DNA of 64,000 bases. It comes from Cervus elaphus (lineage: Eukaryota; Chordata; Mammalia; Artiodactyla; Cervidae). Under the pieces are notes generated by a model that saw nothing but the letters and a program-made list of their open reading frames with translations, had not been told where the DNA came from and made no database searches. This document shows, piece after piece, positions 1 to 12,069 of this stretch. Both the position numbers and the translations under genes were made by a program. Location of the stretch: positions 53,957,616 through 54,021,615 of the forward strand of contig NC_057848.1 of NCBI RefSeq assembly GCF_910594005.1. Reading direction: 5' to 3'. Positions within the stretch are counted from its first letter, which is position 1. Each line of letters starts with the position of its first letter.

Positions 1-103
1 AATCCATGGCTGATTCATGTCAATGTATGGCAAAAACCACTACAATATTGTAAAGTTATTAGCCTCCAATGAATAAAAATAAATGGAAAAAGAAAAAAAA
101 AGA
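1..103 (+). mobile_element. L1 3' end fragment (bovine L1 type)
   Basis: The window opens inside a ruminant L1 3' UTR: the characteristic run 'gctgattcatgtcaatgtat', then a segment ending in 'tagcctccaatgaataaaaa' and an A-rich tail. The 5' part lies outside the window. About 250 bases of AT-rich sequence with no recognised feature follow, up to the CHR SINE. Confidence 0.75.
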
Positions 104-353
104 TAATAAACAAACAAAAAATAAAGTATAAGAAAAAGCAAGATAACACAACAGTAAATATTAATCTAGCTAAATCATTTAGTACTCATTACACTTGAAG
201 TTCATTTAATAAAATAAATAATAATTGGGACTAAGCTCTTCTCTCAAGTCTAGAGACTTACACATTTGCCACATTAGACTTCTGTTTTCATCCTCAGCAT
301 CCATTTTAAGTGCAAATAAAATCTAAATTTTTACTTATAAAAAAAAAAAAAAG

Positions 354-606
354 AATCCGTCTACCAATTCAGGGGACACAGATTTGATCCCTAGTCGGGG
401 AAGATCCCAGTGCAATGGGGCAACTATGCCAGTGTATCACAACTACTGAAGCCAATGCACCTAGAGTCCATGCTCTGCAACAAGAGAAGCCACCACAATG
501 AGAAGCCCAAGAAACACAACTAGAGAATAGCCCTTGCTTCCTGCAACTAGAGAAAGTCCACACACAACAATGAAGACCCAGCACGGCCAAATAAATGGAT
601 GAATGA
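354..606 (+). mobile_element. CHR-type SINE (tRNA-Glu-derived)
   Basis: A tRNA-derived head is followed by the repeated 'caactactgaagcc', 'gcaacaagagaagccacc' and 'gcaactagagaaag' units and an A/T-rich tail ('aaataaatggatgaatgaat'). This is the body of the cetartiodactyl CHR SINE. The first part of the tRNA head is truncated. The open frames on the minus strand here are chance readings of the SINE. Confidence 0.8.
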
Positions 607-635
607 ATCTTATGTGTATGTACGTATATAAAGCA

Positions 636-830
636 TTCAGTATAGAGTTAGAGGACATGGATTAAAGTCCCAGATCTGCCTTTTGGTAGCTTTGTGTCTG
701 TGCTTAACATCTTTGATCGACCTGTTTCCTCTTCTATAAAATGGGCATAGTAATCACAATTTCGTAGCAATTGAGAATGAATTGAGATGCAAAGGCAAAG
801 TGCACTGTGCACAGTGCACAGGCATGGCAC
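636..830 (+). repeat. MIR SINE fragment
   Basis: The order of elements fits an ancient MIR: a 'tagaggacatggattaaagtcc' head, 'cagatctgcc', then 'ctgtttcctcttctataaaatgggcatagtaatc', the conserved MIR core and tail. It is heavily diverged, as expected for this pan-mammalian family. Confidence 0.6.
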
Positions 831-834
831 TTTG

Positions 835-3757
835 CTCTTGTTGTTGTTCAGTCCCTAAGTTGTGTCTATCTGCACACAACTATCTGCAAACCCGTGGACT
901 GCAGCAAGTTAGGCTTCCCTGTCCTTCACTATCTCCCGGAGTTTGTCCAAATTCATGTCCATTGAGTCGGTGATGCCATCCAACCATCTCATCCTCTATC
1001 ATCCCCCTTCTCCTCCGGCCTTCAGTCTTTCCCAGCATCAGGGTCTTTTCCAATGATTTGGCTCTACACATCAGGTGGCCAAAGTATTAGAGCTTTAGCT
1101 TCTGCATCAGTCCTTCCAGTGAATATTCAGGATTGATTTCTTTAAGATTGACTGGTCTGATCTCCTTGCAGTCCAAGGGACTCTCAAGAGTCTTCTCCAA
1201 CACCACAGTTCAAAAGCATCAATTCTTCAGTGTTCAGCTTTCTTTATGTTCCAACTCTCACATCTATACATGACTACTGGGACAAACATAGCTTTGGCTA
1301 TATGGATCTTTGTTGGCAAAGTGATGTCTGTGCTTTTGAATACACTGTCCAGGTTTGTCATAGCTTTTCTTCCAAGGAGCAAGTGTCTTAATTTTGTGGC
1401 TGAAGTCACTGTTCATGGTGATTTTGGAGCCCAAGAAAATAAAGTTTGTCACTGTTTCTATTGTTTCCCCATCTATTTACCACAAAGTGATGGGACCAGT
1501 TGCCATTATCTTAGTGTTTGAATGTTGAGTTTCATGCCAGCTTTCTCGCTCTCCTTTTGCACCCTAATCTAGAGGTTCTTTAGTACCTTTTTGCTTTCTG
1601 TCTTTAGAGTGGTATCATCTGCAACTCTGAGTTTGTTGATATTTTTCCCAGCAATCTTGATTCTAGCTTGTGTTTCATCCAGCCTGCCATTTCCTATGAT
1701 GTAATCTCCATACGGACTTCCCAGGTGGTGCTAGAGGTAAAGAACCCACTTGCCAATGCAGGAGACATAAAGAGATGTGGGTTGCATTCCTGGGTTGGGA
1801 AGATCCCCTGAAGGAGGGCAGGGCAGCCCACTCCAGTATTCTTGCCTGGATAACTCCATGAACACAGGAGCCTGGTGGGCTAAAGTCCATAGGGTCGCAA
1901 AGAGTCAGACACAACCGAAGTGACTTAGCATGCATGCACTCTGCATAGAAGTTAAAAAAACAGGGTGATAATATGCAGCCTTGATGTACTCTTTTCTCAA
2001 TTTTGAAAAAATCCATTGTTCTATGTTCGGTTCTAACTGTGTTTCTTTACCTGCATACAGTTTTCTCAGGAGACAGGTAAGGTGGTCTGGTATTCCCATC
2101 ACTTCAAGAATTTTCAGTTTGTTGTGATCCACACAAAGAGTTTAGCATAGTCAGTGAAGCAGATGTTTTTCTGGAATTCCCTTGTTTTTCCTATGGTCCA
2201 ATGGATGTTGTTATTTTGATCTTTGGAGCCTCTGCCTTTTCTAAATCTAGCCTGTACATCTGGAAGTTCTTGGTTCATGTACTGCTGAAGCCTGGCTTGA
2301 AGGATTTTGAGCACTACCTTGCTACCATGGGAAATGAGCGCCACTGTATGGTAGTTTGAACTTCCTTTGGCATTGCTTTTCTTTGGTATTGGAATGAAAA
2401 CTGAACTTTTCCAGTCCTGTGGCCACTGCTGAGTTTTCCAGATTTGCTGGCATATTGAATGCAGCACTTTAACAGCATCATCTTTTAGGATTTTAAATAG
2501 CTCAGCTGAAACCCCATCACCTCCACTAGCTTTGTTCAAAGTAATGCTTCCTAAGGCCCCCTTGACTTCACACTCCAGGATGTCTGGCTCTAGGTGAGTG
2601 ACCACACCATTGTGGTTATCTGGGTCATGAAAATCTTTTCTGTATAGTTCTTCTATGTATTCTTGTTACCTCTTCTTAATCTCTTCTGCTTCTGTTAGAT
2701 CCTTGCCATTTTTGTCCTTTATTGTGCCCATCTTTCCATGAAATTTCCCTTGGCATCTCTAATTTTCTTGAAGAGATCTCTAGTCTTTCCCATCCTACTG
2801 TTTCCTCTATTTCTTTGCATTGTTCATTTAACAAGGCTTTCTTATCTCTGCTTACTAGTCTCTGGAACACTGCATTCAGTTGGATATATCTTTCCCTTTC
2901 TCCTTTGCCCTTGTTTTTCCTCAGCTATTTCTAAAGCCTCCTCAAACAACCACTTTTTGCTTACATTTCTTTTTCTTTGGAATGATTTTCATCACTGACT
3001 CCTGTACAATGTGATGAACTTCCATCCACAGTTCTTCAGTCACTCTGTCTACCAGATCTAATCTCTTGAATCTATTAGTCACCTCCACTATAAAACTGTA
3101 AGGGATTTGATTCAGGTCATACTTGAATGGCTAGTGATTTTCCCTACTTTCTTCAATTTAAGTCTGAATTTGGCAATAAGGAGCTCATGATCCGAGCCAC
3201 AGCCAGCTCCTGGTCTTGTTTTTACTGACTGTATAGAGCTTCTTCATTTTCAGTTGCAAAGAACATAATCAATCTGATTTTGGCATGGACCATCTGGTGA
3301 TGTCCATGTGTAGAATCATTTCTTGTGTTGTTGGAAGAGGGTGTTTGCTATAACCAGTGTGTTCTCTTGACAAAACTCTCAGCCTTTGCTCTGTTTCATT
3401 TTGTACACCAAGGCCAAACTTGCCTGTTACTCCAGCTATCTCTTGACTTCCAACTTTTGCCTTTCAATCCCCTATGAAAAAAAAGAACACCTTTTATTGG
3501 TGGTAGTTCTATAATGTGTTGTAAGTCTTCATAGAACTATTCAACTTCAGCTTCTTCAGCATTAGTGGTTGGGGCCTAGATTTGGATCACTGTGATGTTG
3601 AATGGTTTGCCTTGGAAACGAACTGAGATCATTCTGTCACTTTTGAGATTACATGCAAGGACTGCATTTCAGAATCTTTTGTTAACGATGAAGACTACTC
3701 CATTTCTTCTAAGGGATTCTTGCCCACAGTAGTAGATATAATGGTCATCTGAATTAA
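835..3757 (-). mobile_element. BovB (RTE) LINE, antisense, 5'-truncated
   Basis: On the minus strand this reads from the endonuclease region through reverse transcriptase to the BovB 3' end. The reverse complement of 3550-3757 carries the endonuclease segment that in BovB surrounds 'ISTTVGKNPLEE'-like text, and 1905-2605 carries the RT segment with PQDWKSSVFIPIPKKSNAKG and ITLNKASGGDG. Many stops and frameshifts make it non-functional. The element lacks the 5' UTR and endonuclease start. A Bov-tA SINE interrupts it at 1714-1938. BovB is the RTE-clade LINE that entered ruminants by horizontal transfer (established knowledge). Confidence 0.9.
1714..1938 (+). mobile_element. Bov-tA SINE inside BovB
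   Basis: Complete SINE: tRNA-like head 'ggacttcccaggtggtgcta', then 'ccagtattcttgcctgg' and 'gggtcgcaaagagtcagac'. BovB resumes directly after it. Flanks 'atctccata' and 'ctctgcata' look like a decayed target duplication. Confidence 0.85.
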
Positions 3758-4193
3758 GTACTCAATAAATTTCCATTTATTTGTAGATTTTCAGCTACTA
3801 AAAATTACTTATATTTGGAAAATCATTTCCATAGATGTTTTTCTAGAAAGTGGAATTTTGTTTGGCATTTGATTTCTGTTTAAACACTGAAGAGTTTTTA
3901 TTCTTACAAATATGGGGAAAACCAGATAAATATAAGGATCTAATTTTAGAATGCACAATATGAGACAAAGCCCACAAAATATAAAACAACATGTATCAAT
4001 GGGGTTCCTTCTGTACATTTATTGAATTGCAATCATAATGCTTGCCTTTGTTTTATTTTAAAAAATAAGATCTTAATAAGATCCTCTTAAATAACTAAAG
4101 GGGAAAACACCAGCTAGTCTTGGGGTGGGGGTGGAGTGAGCCCAATGACTTTTCTATGGTGCACCCTTTGAAATAAGCCTATGCTTGGCCAAA

Positions 4194-5524
4194 TCATCCC
4201 AAAGATAGGCAATGCCAAAGAATGTTCAAACTACCACACAACTGCACCCATCTCACATGCTAGCAAAGTAATGCTTAAAATTGTCCAAGCTAGGCTTCAA
4301 CAGTAAGTGAACTGAGAACTTCCAGATGTTCAAGCTGGATTTAGAAAAGGCAGTGGAACCAAGAATCAAATTGCCAACATCCCTTGGATCATAGAAAAAG
4401 CAAAAGAATGCCAGAAAAACATCTACTTCTGCTTCATTGACTATGCTAAAGCCTTTGAATGTGTGGATCACAACAAACTGTGGAAAATTCGTAAAGAGAT
4501 GGGAATACCACACCACCTGGCCTGCCTCCTGAGAAATCTGTACACAGGTCAAGAAGTTACAGTTAGAACTGGACTGGTTGAACAATGGACTGGTTCCAAA
4601 TTGGGAAGGAATACATCAAGGCTGTATATTGTAATCCTGCTTATGTAACTTATATGTGGAGTACATCATGTGAAATGCCGGGCTGGATGAAGCACAAGCT
4701 GGAATTAAGATTGCTGGAAGAAATATCAGTTACCTCAAATAGCCAGATGGCACCACCCTTAAGGCAGAAAGCAAAGAGGAACTGAAGAGCCTCTTGATGA
4801 AAGTGAAAGAGGAGAGTGAAAAAGCTGGCTTAAAACTCAACATTCAAAAAACTTAGATCATGGCATCTGGTCCCATCTCTTCATGACAAATAGTTGGGGA
4901 AACAATGGAAACAGTGAGAGACTATTTTCTTGGGCTCCAAAATCACTGCAGATGATGACTGCAGCCATGAAATTAAAAGATATTTTCTCGTTGGTAGAAA
5001 AGCTATGACCAACCTAGACAGCATATTAAAAAGCAGAGACATTACTTTGCTGACAAAGGTCCATATAGCCAAAGCTGTGGTTTTTCCAGTAGTTATGTGT
5101 GGATGTGAGAGTTGGACCATAAAGAAAGCTGAGTGCCGAAGAATTGATGCTTTTGAACTGTGGTGTTAGAGAAGACTCTTCAGAGTCCCTTGGACTGCAA
5201 GGAGATTAAACCAGTCAATCCTAAAGGAAATCAGTCCTGAATGTTCATTGGAAGGACTGATGCTGAAGCTGAAACTCCAATACTTTGGTCACCTGATGCA
5301 AAGAACTGACTGTTTAGAAAAGACTCTGATGCTGGGAAAGACAAAGGCAGGAGGAGAAGGGGATGATAGAGGATGAGATGGTTGGATGGCATCACTGACT
5401 CGATGGACATGACTTTGAGCAAGATCCTGGAGATGGTGATGGACAAGGAAGCCTGGCATGCTGCAGTCCAGGGGTTGCAAAGAGTTGGACATGACTGAGT
5501 GACTGAACTGAATTCAACTGAACT
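4194..5524 (+). mobile_element. BovB LINE 3' half, sense
   Basis: A 5'-truncated BovB beginning at the RT segment 'PKIGNAKECSNY'-like text and running to the BovB 3' end with a 'gactgaactgaattcaactgaact' type tail. RT motif A text (IDYAKAFECVDHNKLW) lies at about 4436-4480; the usual YADD text near 4740 is damaged ('agccagatggcaccacc'). In-frame stops and small indels break the reading frame into short pieces. Non-functional. Confidence 0.9.
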
Positions 5525-5610
5525 CCCCACGTCAAGTCACAGATGGAGGGCATTTGGTTTCTGCTATTTTTTTTTTTCTCATTAGAAATTTGTCAAGGTT
5601 TGTTATATGT

Positions 5611-5874
5611 TGTGGAATGGTTTTTTGTGTGTGCTCAGTCATGTCTGACTCTTTGCCATCCTATGGACTGGGATGGCAAAGGCCATCCCCTGCCAGGCCC
5701 CTCTGTCCATAGGATTTCCCAGATAAGAATAATGCAGTGGGTTGCCATTTCCTCCTCCAGGGGATCTTCTCAACCCAGAGATCAAACCCGTGCTTCCCGC
5801 ATCTCCTGCAAGTCTCCTGGATTGCAGGTAGATTCTCTACAGCTGAGCCACCTGGAAAGCCATGTGGAATAGTT
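5611..5874 (-). mobile_element. Bov-tA SINE with TSD
   Basis: Antisense Bov-tA at 5623-5862, flanked by a 12-bp duplication, 'tgtggaatggtt' at 5611-5622 and 'tgtggaatagtt' at 5863-5874 (one mismatch). An internal insertion near 5670-5690 repeats part of 'actgggatggcaaaggcc' and lengthens the element slightly. Confidence 0.85.
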
Positions 5875-6371
5875 AGCTGTGGGAAAATAGCACAAGCATT
5901 TTTGGATGAGTGTTAATGATCGGTAGAAGTAGGAAGGCTGCTGGTGAGAATGTGATAGCCAAGAGACACCCAAGGAATGGTGATAAAGAACAAAGCTTCC
6001 CAGAGATATGATTTTCTATAATAATCCTTCAGTTCAGTTCAGTTCAGTTGCTTAGTTGTGTCCAACTCTTTGCGACCCCACGAACTGCAGCACACCAGGC
6101 CTCCCTGTCCATTACCAACTCCCAGAGTCCACCCAAACCCATGTCCATTGAGTTGGTGATGCCATCCAACTATCTCATTCTCTGTCATCCCCTTCTCCTC
6201 CTGCCCTCAATCTTTCCCAGCATCAGGGTCTTTTCCAATGAGTCAGCTCTTCGCATGAGTTGGCCAAAGTATTGGAGTTTCAGCTTCAACATCAGTCCTT
6301 CCAATGAACACCCAGGACTGACCTCCTTTAGGATGGACTGGTTAGATCTCTTTGCAGTCCAAGGGACTCTC

Positions 6372-6398
6372 AAGAGTCTTCTCCAACACCACAGTTCA
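6372..6398. repeat. 27-bp TSD, left copy (second at 6645-6671)
   Basis: The segment starting 'aagagtcttctcc' and ending 'ccacagttca' is BovB sequence duplicated exactly on both sides of the L1 insertion. It marks the insertion as L1-machinery mediated and later than the BovB copy. Confidence 0.9.
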
Positions 6399-6644
6399 TA
6401 CATTGACATGAATCAGCCATAGATTTACATGTATTCCCCATCCCGATCCCCCCTCCCACCTCCCTCTCTACCCGCTCCCTCTGGGTCTTCCCAGTGCACC
6501 AGGCCCGAGCACTTGTCTCATGCATCGAACCTGGGCTGGTGATCTGTTTCAATACAGATAATATTGTAAAGTAATTAGCCTCCAACTAATAAAAATAAAT
6601 GAAAAAAAAAATAAAATAAAAAAATTTTTGGCCACACCAAAAAA
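6399..6644 (+). mobile_element. 5'-inverted (twin-primed) L1 insertion
   Basis: The left part (6399 to about 6555) is L1 3' UTR in antisense; the right part (about 6556-6644) is the L1 3' terminus in sense, ending in an A-rich tail. This is the usual signature of twin priming. A 27-bp perfect TSD of host BovB sequence flanks it (6372-6398 and 6645-6671). The tail is bipartite: a first A-rich run, then 'tttttggccacacc', then a second A run, compatible with a very short 3' transduction. Confidence 0.85.
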
Positions 6645-7059
6645 AAGAGTCTTCTCCAACACCACAGTTCAAAAGCATCAATTCTTCGGTGCTCAACTTT
6701 CTTTATAGTCCAACTCTCACATCCATACATGACTACTGGAAAAACCATAGCCTTGACCAGACAGACCATTGTTGAAAAATTAATGTCTCTGCTTTTTAAT
6801 ATGCTGTCTAGGTTGGTCATAACTTTCCTTCCAAGGAGTAAGTGTCTTTTAATTTCATGGCTGCAATCACCATCTGTGGTGATTTTGGAGCCCCCAAAAA
6901 TAAAGTCAGCCACCATTTCCATAGTTTGCATTAAATTTGCCAGGCTCCACAGTTGATCTTTCAAGTTCAAGATCCACCTTCCCCAGGCACAAAGACCTTC
7001 ACCTTCCTCAGACATCCTCCATATCTTCAAACCAAATGATACATTTAATACTATCATTC

Positions 7060-7215
7060 GTTAAACTTATTTTAGTTCACTTCTTCTCTTCCCAATTGCT
7101 TTCTGAGTTCCCCAAGAGAAAGGACTATATAGCTGATTCGGTTCTCTATACCCAGTGGCCAGATCTATGATGTGCACACAGAAGGAGCTTAATAAATATT
7201 TGTTGATGAGTGGAC
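7060..7215 (+). repeat. L2-like 3' end fragment
   Basis: The order 'gttccccaagagaaaggact ... ctctatacccagtggcc ... aaggagcttaataaatatttgttga' matches the widespread mammalian ancient-LINE 3' end with its closing 'aataaatatttgttga'. Call by recognition only; the subfamily is not resolved. Confidence 0.5.
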
Positions 7216-8582
7216 ATAAGATTAATTTTCTGTTTAAAATCTGTGTTTGAGTATTGTTGAACATGTTTTTATCAGTGAAAGGAAACTGTAGCTAAGGTAA
7301 TTTGTGAGCTGAAGCCATTGTTACCTCTGTTGCTAAGGGAAGTCAGTTACCCTGGGATACTAATTAACTGCAGCTATTGTGGAAATTAAGCCAGCAGCCC
7401 CCAGCAGGTTCAGAAAGCTGCTGGGAGGAGGGAAGCTTGACAGTGTCAAGAAAGTATCCCTTCTGTTTTCAGGAAAAGAGACTAAGGGAGGGGGTATCTT
7501 GTACACTTTCAGCACCGTCACACCTCTGTGAAGCTTATTTCTCTTCCTTAGTGGGCAAAGAGTTTGTTCCCTATAATTAGCTCAAATAGTGGAAGCAAGA
7601 TGAATAGACAGCCTGTGGCTGAGATCAACAGTTTGGTTTTTGCTAACCACTGAGGGGTAGGCATCTGGGGTAGGAGACTTTGATGTAAAAGCAGCTCGAA
7701 GCCTGAATAAAAAGTACCTGTTAGAAGAGAGTTTTGACTCTAAAATATGATGCCAGTTGAGCGGATGAAGGGAAAGCAAGAAATCCATAAGAAATTTAAG
7801 AGAATTATCTACTCTGCTGTCTAAATTGGAGTTCAACAGTTTTAATAAAGAGATTTATTTATTTACAATTCTAGGAAACATCTCAACAACATACCCAGGG
7901 CTCACATTTTGGGACTTGGTCTCACGTTGCTCTAACAGACTAGTTCCATCTAGTGATAATGTACCTAAATTGCAGTTTGTTTTTCTGAGAAAATGAAAAC
8001 GTGGCCTTTACAAGTGGCTGCTGCAGCACCGAAGTCATGAAATTATTCAACAGCTGAGCACTGGCTTCATGAGAGGCCCTGGGCTAGGGACAGTGACACA
8101 TGTCTGAGGAAGGGATAGTGAGTGTTTTGCATATTGGTTAAGTGAGACCGTAATAAAACTTTAGATTAACAGCAGGGGGTGAGAGCACCAGACCTCCAAC
8201 GGGCATATAAAATAATATTTAGAGACCACAGCAGTTGGCATTAACTCTTTTCCTACTGACTCATGCTGTTAAAAGATCTATACAAAAGCTCTGCTAAATG
8301 AGAGAGAGCCACAAGAAGGTGAGAGAAAAAAATTCCAGGAGGGATTCTGACCAGAAGGATAGAATGAAATCCAGCAACACCACGGTGCCCTACCTTTTAA
8401 TGAAGTAAATTTGATAAGGTAATTTTCCAATTTCACCAAAGTGACACAGAAGTTTTCTTAACGCCAGACTCACATAGCCAAATGCATGCTGGGTTAAACA
8501 CCTTCCACTTGGAGCATCTGAAGCACGGTGGGCCAAGGTACAGGTCTGGCAGTCCCCAACCAGGGCTATACTGTTCTAGGAA
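7216..8582. other. Unique sequence, no gene recognised
   Basis: About 1.4 kb without a recognisable repeat or coding region. Open frames here are short and show no domain or codon pattern I recognise. Confidence 0.5.
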
Positions 8583-8798
8583 TTAGTAGAGAAAGAAGCG
8601 AAAGTTGCTCAGTCGTGTCTGACTCTTTGCAACCCCATGCACTATACAGTCCATAGAATTCTCCAGGCCAGAATACTGGAGTGAGTTTCCATTCCCTTCT
8701 TCAGGGGATCTTCCCAACACAGGGATCAAACCCAGGTCTCCCACATTGCAAGTGGATTCTTTACCAGATGGGCCATCAGGGAAGCCTTAGTAGAGAAA
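8583..8798 (-). mobile_element. Bov-tA SINE with perfect 12-bp TSD
   Basis: Antisense SINE at 8595-8786 flanked by identical 'ttagtagagaaa' at 8583-8594 and 8787-8798. The perfect duplication suggests a fairly recent insertion. Confidence 0.9.
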
Positions 8799-10948
8799 CC
8801 ACACCCTTTAATCCCAGCGGTGTGGAAATAGCCAGTGTGGATCAAGCCTTCTATATTTCAGAGAGAGGTGAGTTTCAGATCTCATTCCGAGGCAGGGTTC
8901 ACCAAGCTCACCAGACTGCAAGGGTAGGCTTTGGGCAGCTACACCCAGATCTAGGGACCTAGACCTTGACAACATTCTCCAGACTTCACAAACCTTTTCT
9001 TCTCCCATGTGTAGATACAGCTCCATTGGAGGTGAAGATGTTTACCCACCAAGTATCCCCCACCCCACCACATCATTCTCCTTGGGGTCACAGCCTCCTG
9101 CTCATGCCTAGAATCCATGTCCAAGTCATCTCTGGAACAGCCAGTGAGCACTTTCTGCTGTGTCCCAAGAATTTGGTCATTCTATAAAACCCAAGCTCCT
9201 AATGAGTACAGATTTCGAAGTGGGTCTTCCAGGTTCCTCCTAGGTTACAGAGAGTAGAGCGGAGAGCAGTAAGGTTCTAGAATCTCAATAAAATCTCTCC
9301 ATTTTGTTCTGATTTGGCAGATTAGCAGACAGACAAGACCCTGAACAAGATTTTGCCCTAGCACTTCCAGTTCTACTTCATCTAAGAATTTTTTCTGGTT
9401 TCGTCAGCTTTCATTGACATTCTACTTCTTCTGAATTCCTGTAATATTTTTATATTAAGGATTGTAAGCTTCTAAAAGACTCCAGAAACCAATCAGTAAA
9501 TGGTTGCCTGGAACAGAAATCCCCTTCATGGGACCCCAACACATTTCATCTGATAACTACCTGACTACCCCACTTTTCATACAATATAGAACCTACCATC
9601 TTACCAGGCAATTATTCCAACCTCAATCACTTCTGTTAATAACCCTAGTAGCCCAAAAGATCTCTTCTATCCCACTGTTCTCAAATTTTTCCATGTTATA
9701 GCCTGAACCCACCATAGGGGGATTAGCAACATTTAGACAAGAACGGTTTAAAACATTTTCAAACATATATGTTTTAAAAGTATCTTGATTTGAAAGTGAT
9801 GCTGTCTCTTACAAAAAAACAGTTTGTAGGAATTCTTTTGCTAAAGCAGTTTGTAGTCATTCCCCAGGTACGAGTCTTCTGTTAAGGCAATGATCTCAGA
9901 ATCCTTGCTACAAAAGCCCAAACAAAATGCTAAATCCCTTCAAGCACCTCTAGACCGGCAGATATATTGGTGGTCAGCTGCAGAGGGCAGCTTGAAAACT
10001 GAAGTCAATCTGCTTTAGCCTCTGTTCTTTAGCAGCATTTCCCTAAATTGCTCTTCTCTGTTGCTAGTTGTCATAAGGCACCTTTTGTTGAAAGGGAAAT
10101 TTGTGCATGTAAACCCTAAGAAACACAGGTCCTAGCACAGATACCTGGAATCATAAATTCACATGAAAGCAGGGAACAGAAAGGAGAAAAACTGGTGGAT
10201 GGAAAGAATTCCCCCCTTTACCTTGCAAAAGTCATCAGGCAGGAACTTGACTTAAGCCAGTACAAAATAATGATTCATTTGTCAGGATTGAAGTGAAAAC
10301 TCCAGAGAGCCAGAGGGGATTTGTTAGGGAGAGAAAAGGGATGGTGAATGCCTTGTTGCATAACTCCAGGGGGCACCACTGAACAAGTGGAGGGCTATGG
10401 AGAAGGCTCCAAAGAATGGTCCTCTGGTAGCAAATGAAACCTATGGCTTAGAGGATGTCTAGCAAACAAGTTGAAACCAGAGTAGGGTAGCAAGTGGCCC
10501 TGGATAATAAAATCAGTTAGCATTGAGAGTGTAGGTGTCTGTATGGGGCTCCAGCTCTGCAGGAGTCTAGGGAAGTGAATCCAGCAGAGGACAGAAAAAG
10601 CCAGCCTAGTTCCAGATACTGATACATTGCTAAGGAAGGTGGAGGTATGAAATAATGAAGGGTCAACATGAGAACTTGGAGCACCAGGCTGTAAGTCTGA
10701 CTTATGAGAGGGAAGACTGGAGAGTAAAGCAAGCCTGGAAATTGCTGCTAGAGTTTCTGGTAGAAGTAGCAACAGTTCAGAAAAGAGTGAAGCAGAGTTT
10801 ACAGTTGGTGAATTTATTTGCCTCCGCTAGAGTGGTTAGGAACTTGTCTGGCTAACCTTAACTGCATTCCTCAAAATCCTGTTGGGCTTCACGCAAACAA
10901 ATTAGAAAACCTGGACCTTTTTTGAATGTTTTAATTTCTGCTGTGTAT
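8799..10948. other. Unique sequence, no gene recognised
   Basis: About 2.1 kb of single-copy-looking sequence. The longest open frame (minus strand 10395-10772, 125 codons) has no recognisable domain and a low-complexity Ser/Leu/His/Pro composition, so I do not call it a gene. No splice-flanked exon with a recognisable product was found. Confidence 0.5.
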
Positions 10949-11287
10949 TTTTTTTTTATTGAAGTATAGTTACTTTACACTGCTGTGTCAGTTTCTACTG
11001 GACAGCAAACTGAATCAGACATATATACATATATATATATCTCCTATATATCTCCCCTCCCTCTGTTTTGTGTTTCCTTCCCGTTTAGGTCACCACAGAG
11101 CACCAAGTAGAGTTCCCTGTGTTCTACAGGTTCTCATTAGTCATCTATTGTATACACAGTACTGTGTATATATCAATCTCAATCTCTCACTCATCACCAC
11201 CCCCCTTCCCCCATGGTATCCATACATTTGTTCTCAACATCTGTGTCTCTATTTCTGCTTAGCAGATAAGATCATCTTTACTATTTT

Positions 11288-11455
11288 TCTAGATTCTATG
11301 TGTATGTGTGTGTGTGTGTTAGTTGCTCAGTCATGTCCGACTCTTTGCGACCCTATGGACTGTAGCCCACCAGGCTCCTCTGTCTGTGGGATTCTCCAGG
11401 CAAGAATACTGGAGTGGGTTGCCATGCCCTTCTCCATCTAGATTCTATATATATG
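11288..11455 (-). mobile_element. Partial Bov-tA SINE with TSD
   Basis: Only the 3' half of the SINE is present (11307-11436, antisense), preceded by a (TG)n run that replaces the usual tail. The 19-bp host sequence 'tctagattctatgtgtatg' at 11288-11306 recurs as 'tctagattctatatatatg' at 11437-11455. Confidence 0.85.
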
Positions 11456-11800
11456 TTTTAATATATGATATTTCTTTTTCTCTTTCTGACTTCACTCAGC
11501 ATGACAGTCTCTAAGTCCCTACACATCTCTGCAAATGGCATAATTTCATTCCATTTTAGGACTGAGTAATATTCCATTGTATTGTTGTATACGTGTTGTA
11601 TACATGTGTACAGGTTGTATACATGTACAACATCTTCTTTATCCATTCTACTGTTGGTGAACATTTAGGTTGCTTCCATGTCTTGACTATTATAAATAGT
11701 GCTGCAATGAACATTGGGGTGCATGTAACTTTTCAAATTAATTTTTGTCTTTCCCAGATATATGCCCAGGAGTGGAATTGCTTGGTCATATGGTAGTTCT

Positions 11801-12069
11801 CAGAGAAGGCAATGGCACCCCACTCCAGTACTCTTGCCTGGAAAATCCCATGGATGAAGGAGCCTATCAGCTACGGTCCATGGGGTCGTGAAGAGTCAGA
11901 CACGACTGAGCGCCTTCACTTTTACTTTTCACTTTCATGCTTTGGAGAAGGAAATGGCAACCCACTCCAGTGTTCTTGCCTGGAGAATCCCAGGGACGGT
12001 GGAACCTGGTGGGCTGCCTTCTATGGGGTCGCACAGAGTCAGACACGACTGAAGTGACTTAGCAGCAGC
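11801..12069 (+). mobile_element. BovA2 dimeric SINE
   Basis: Two related units are joined through 'cacttttacttttcactttc': the first begins 'gagaaggcaatggcacccca', the second 'ggagaaggaaatggcaaccc', and the element ends in an (AGC)n run. Host L1 'atggtagttct' (11790-11800) is duplicated as 'atggtagctct' (12070-12080). Confidence 0.9.

Larger units (their letters stand above)
6029..6931 (-). mobile_element. BovB LINE 3' end, antisense, split by L1
   Basis: Starts with the BovB terminal pentamer repeats read in reverse ('ttcagttcagttcagttcag') and runs backward through the 3' part of the RT-downstream region. It is interrupted at 6399-6644 by a rearranged L1 insertion. It ends near 6931 at the position corresponding to 'VETVADFIF'. 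Confidence 0.9.

Noticed and set aside
10395..10772. 125-residue minus-strand gene
   Set aside because: No domain, composition typical of chance open frames, no conserved neighbours.
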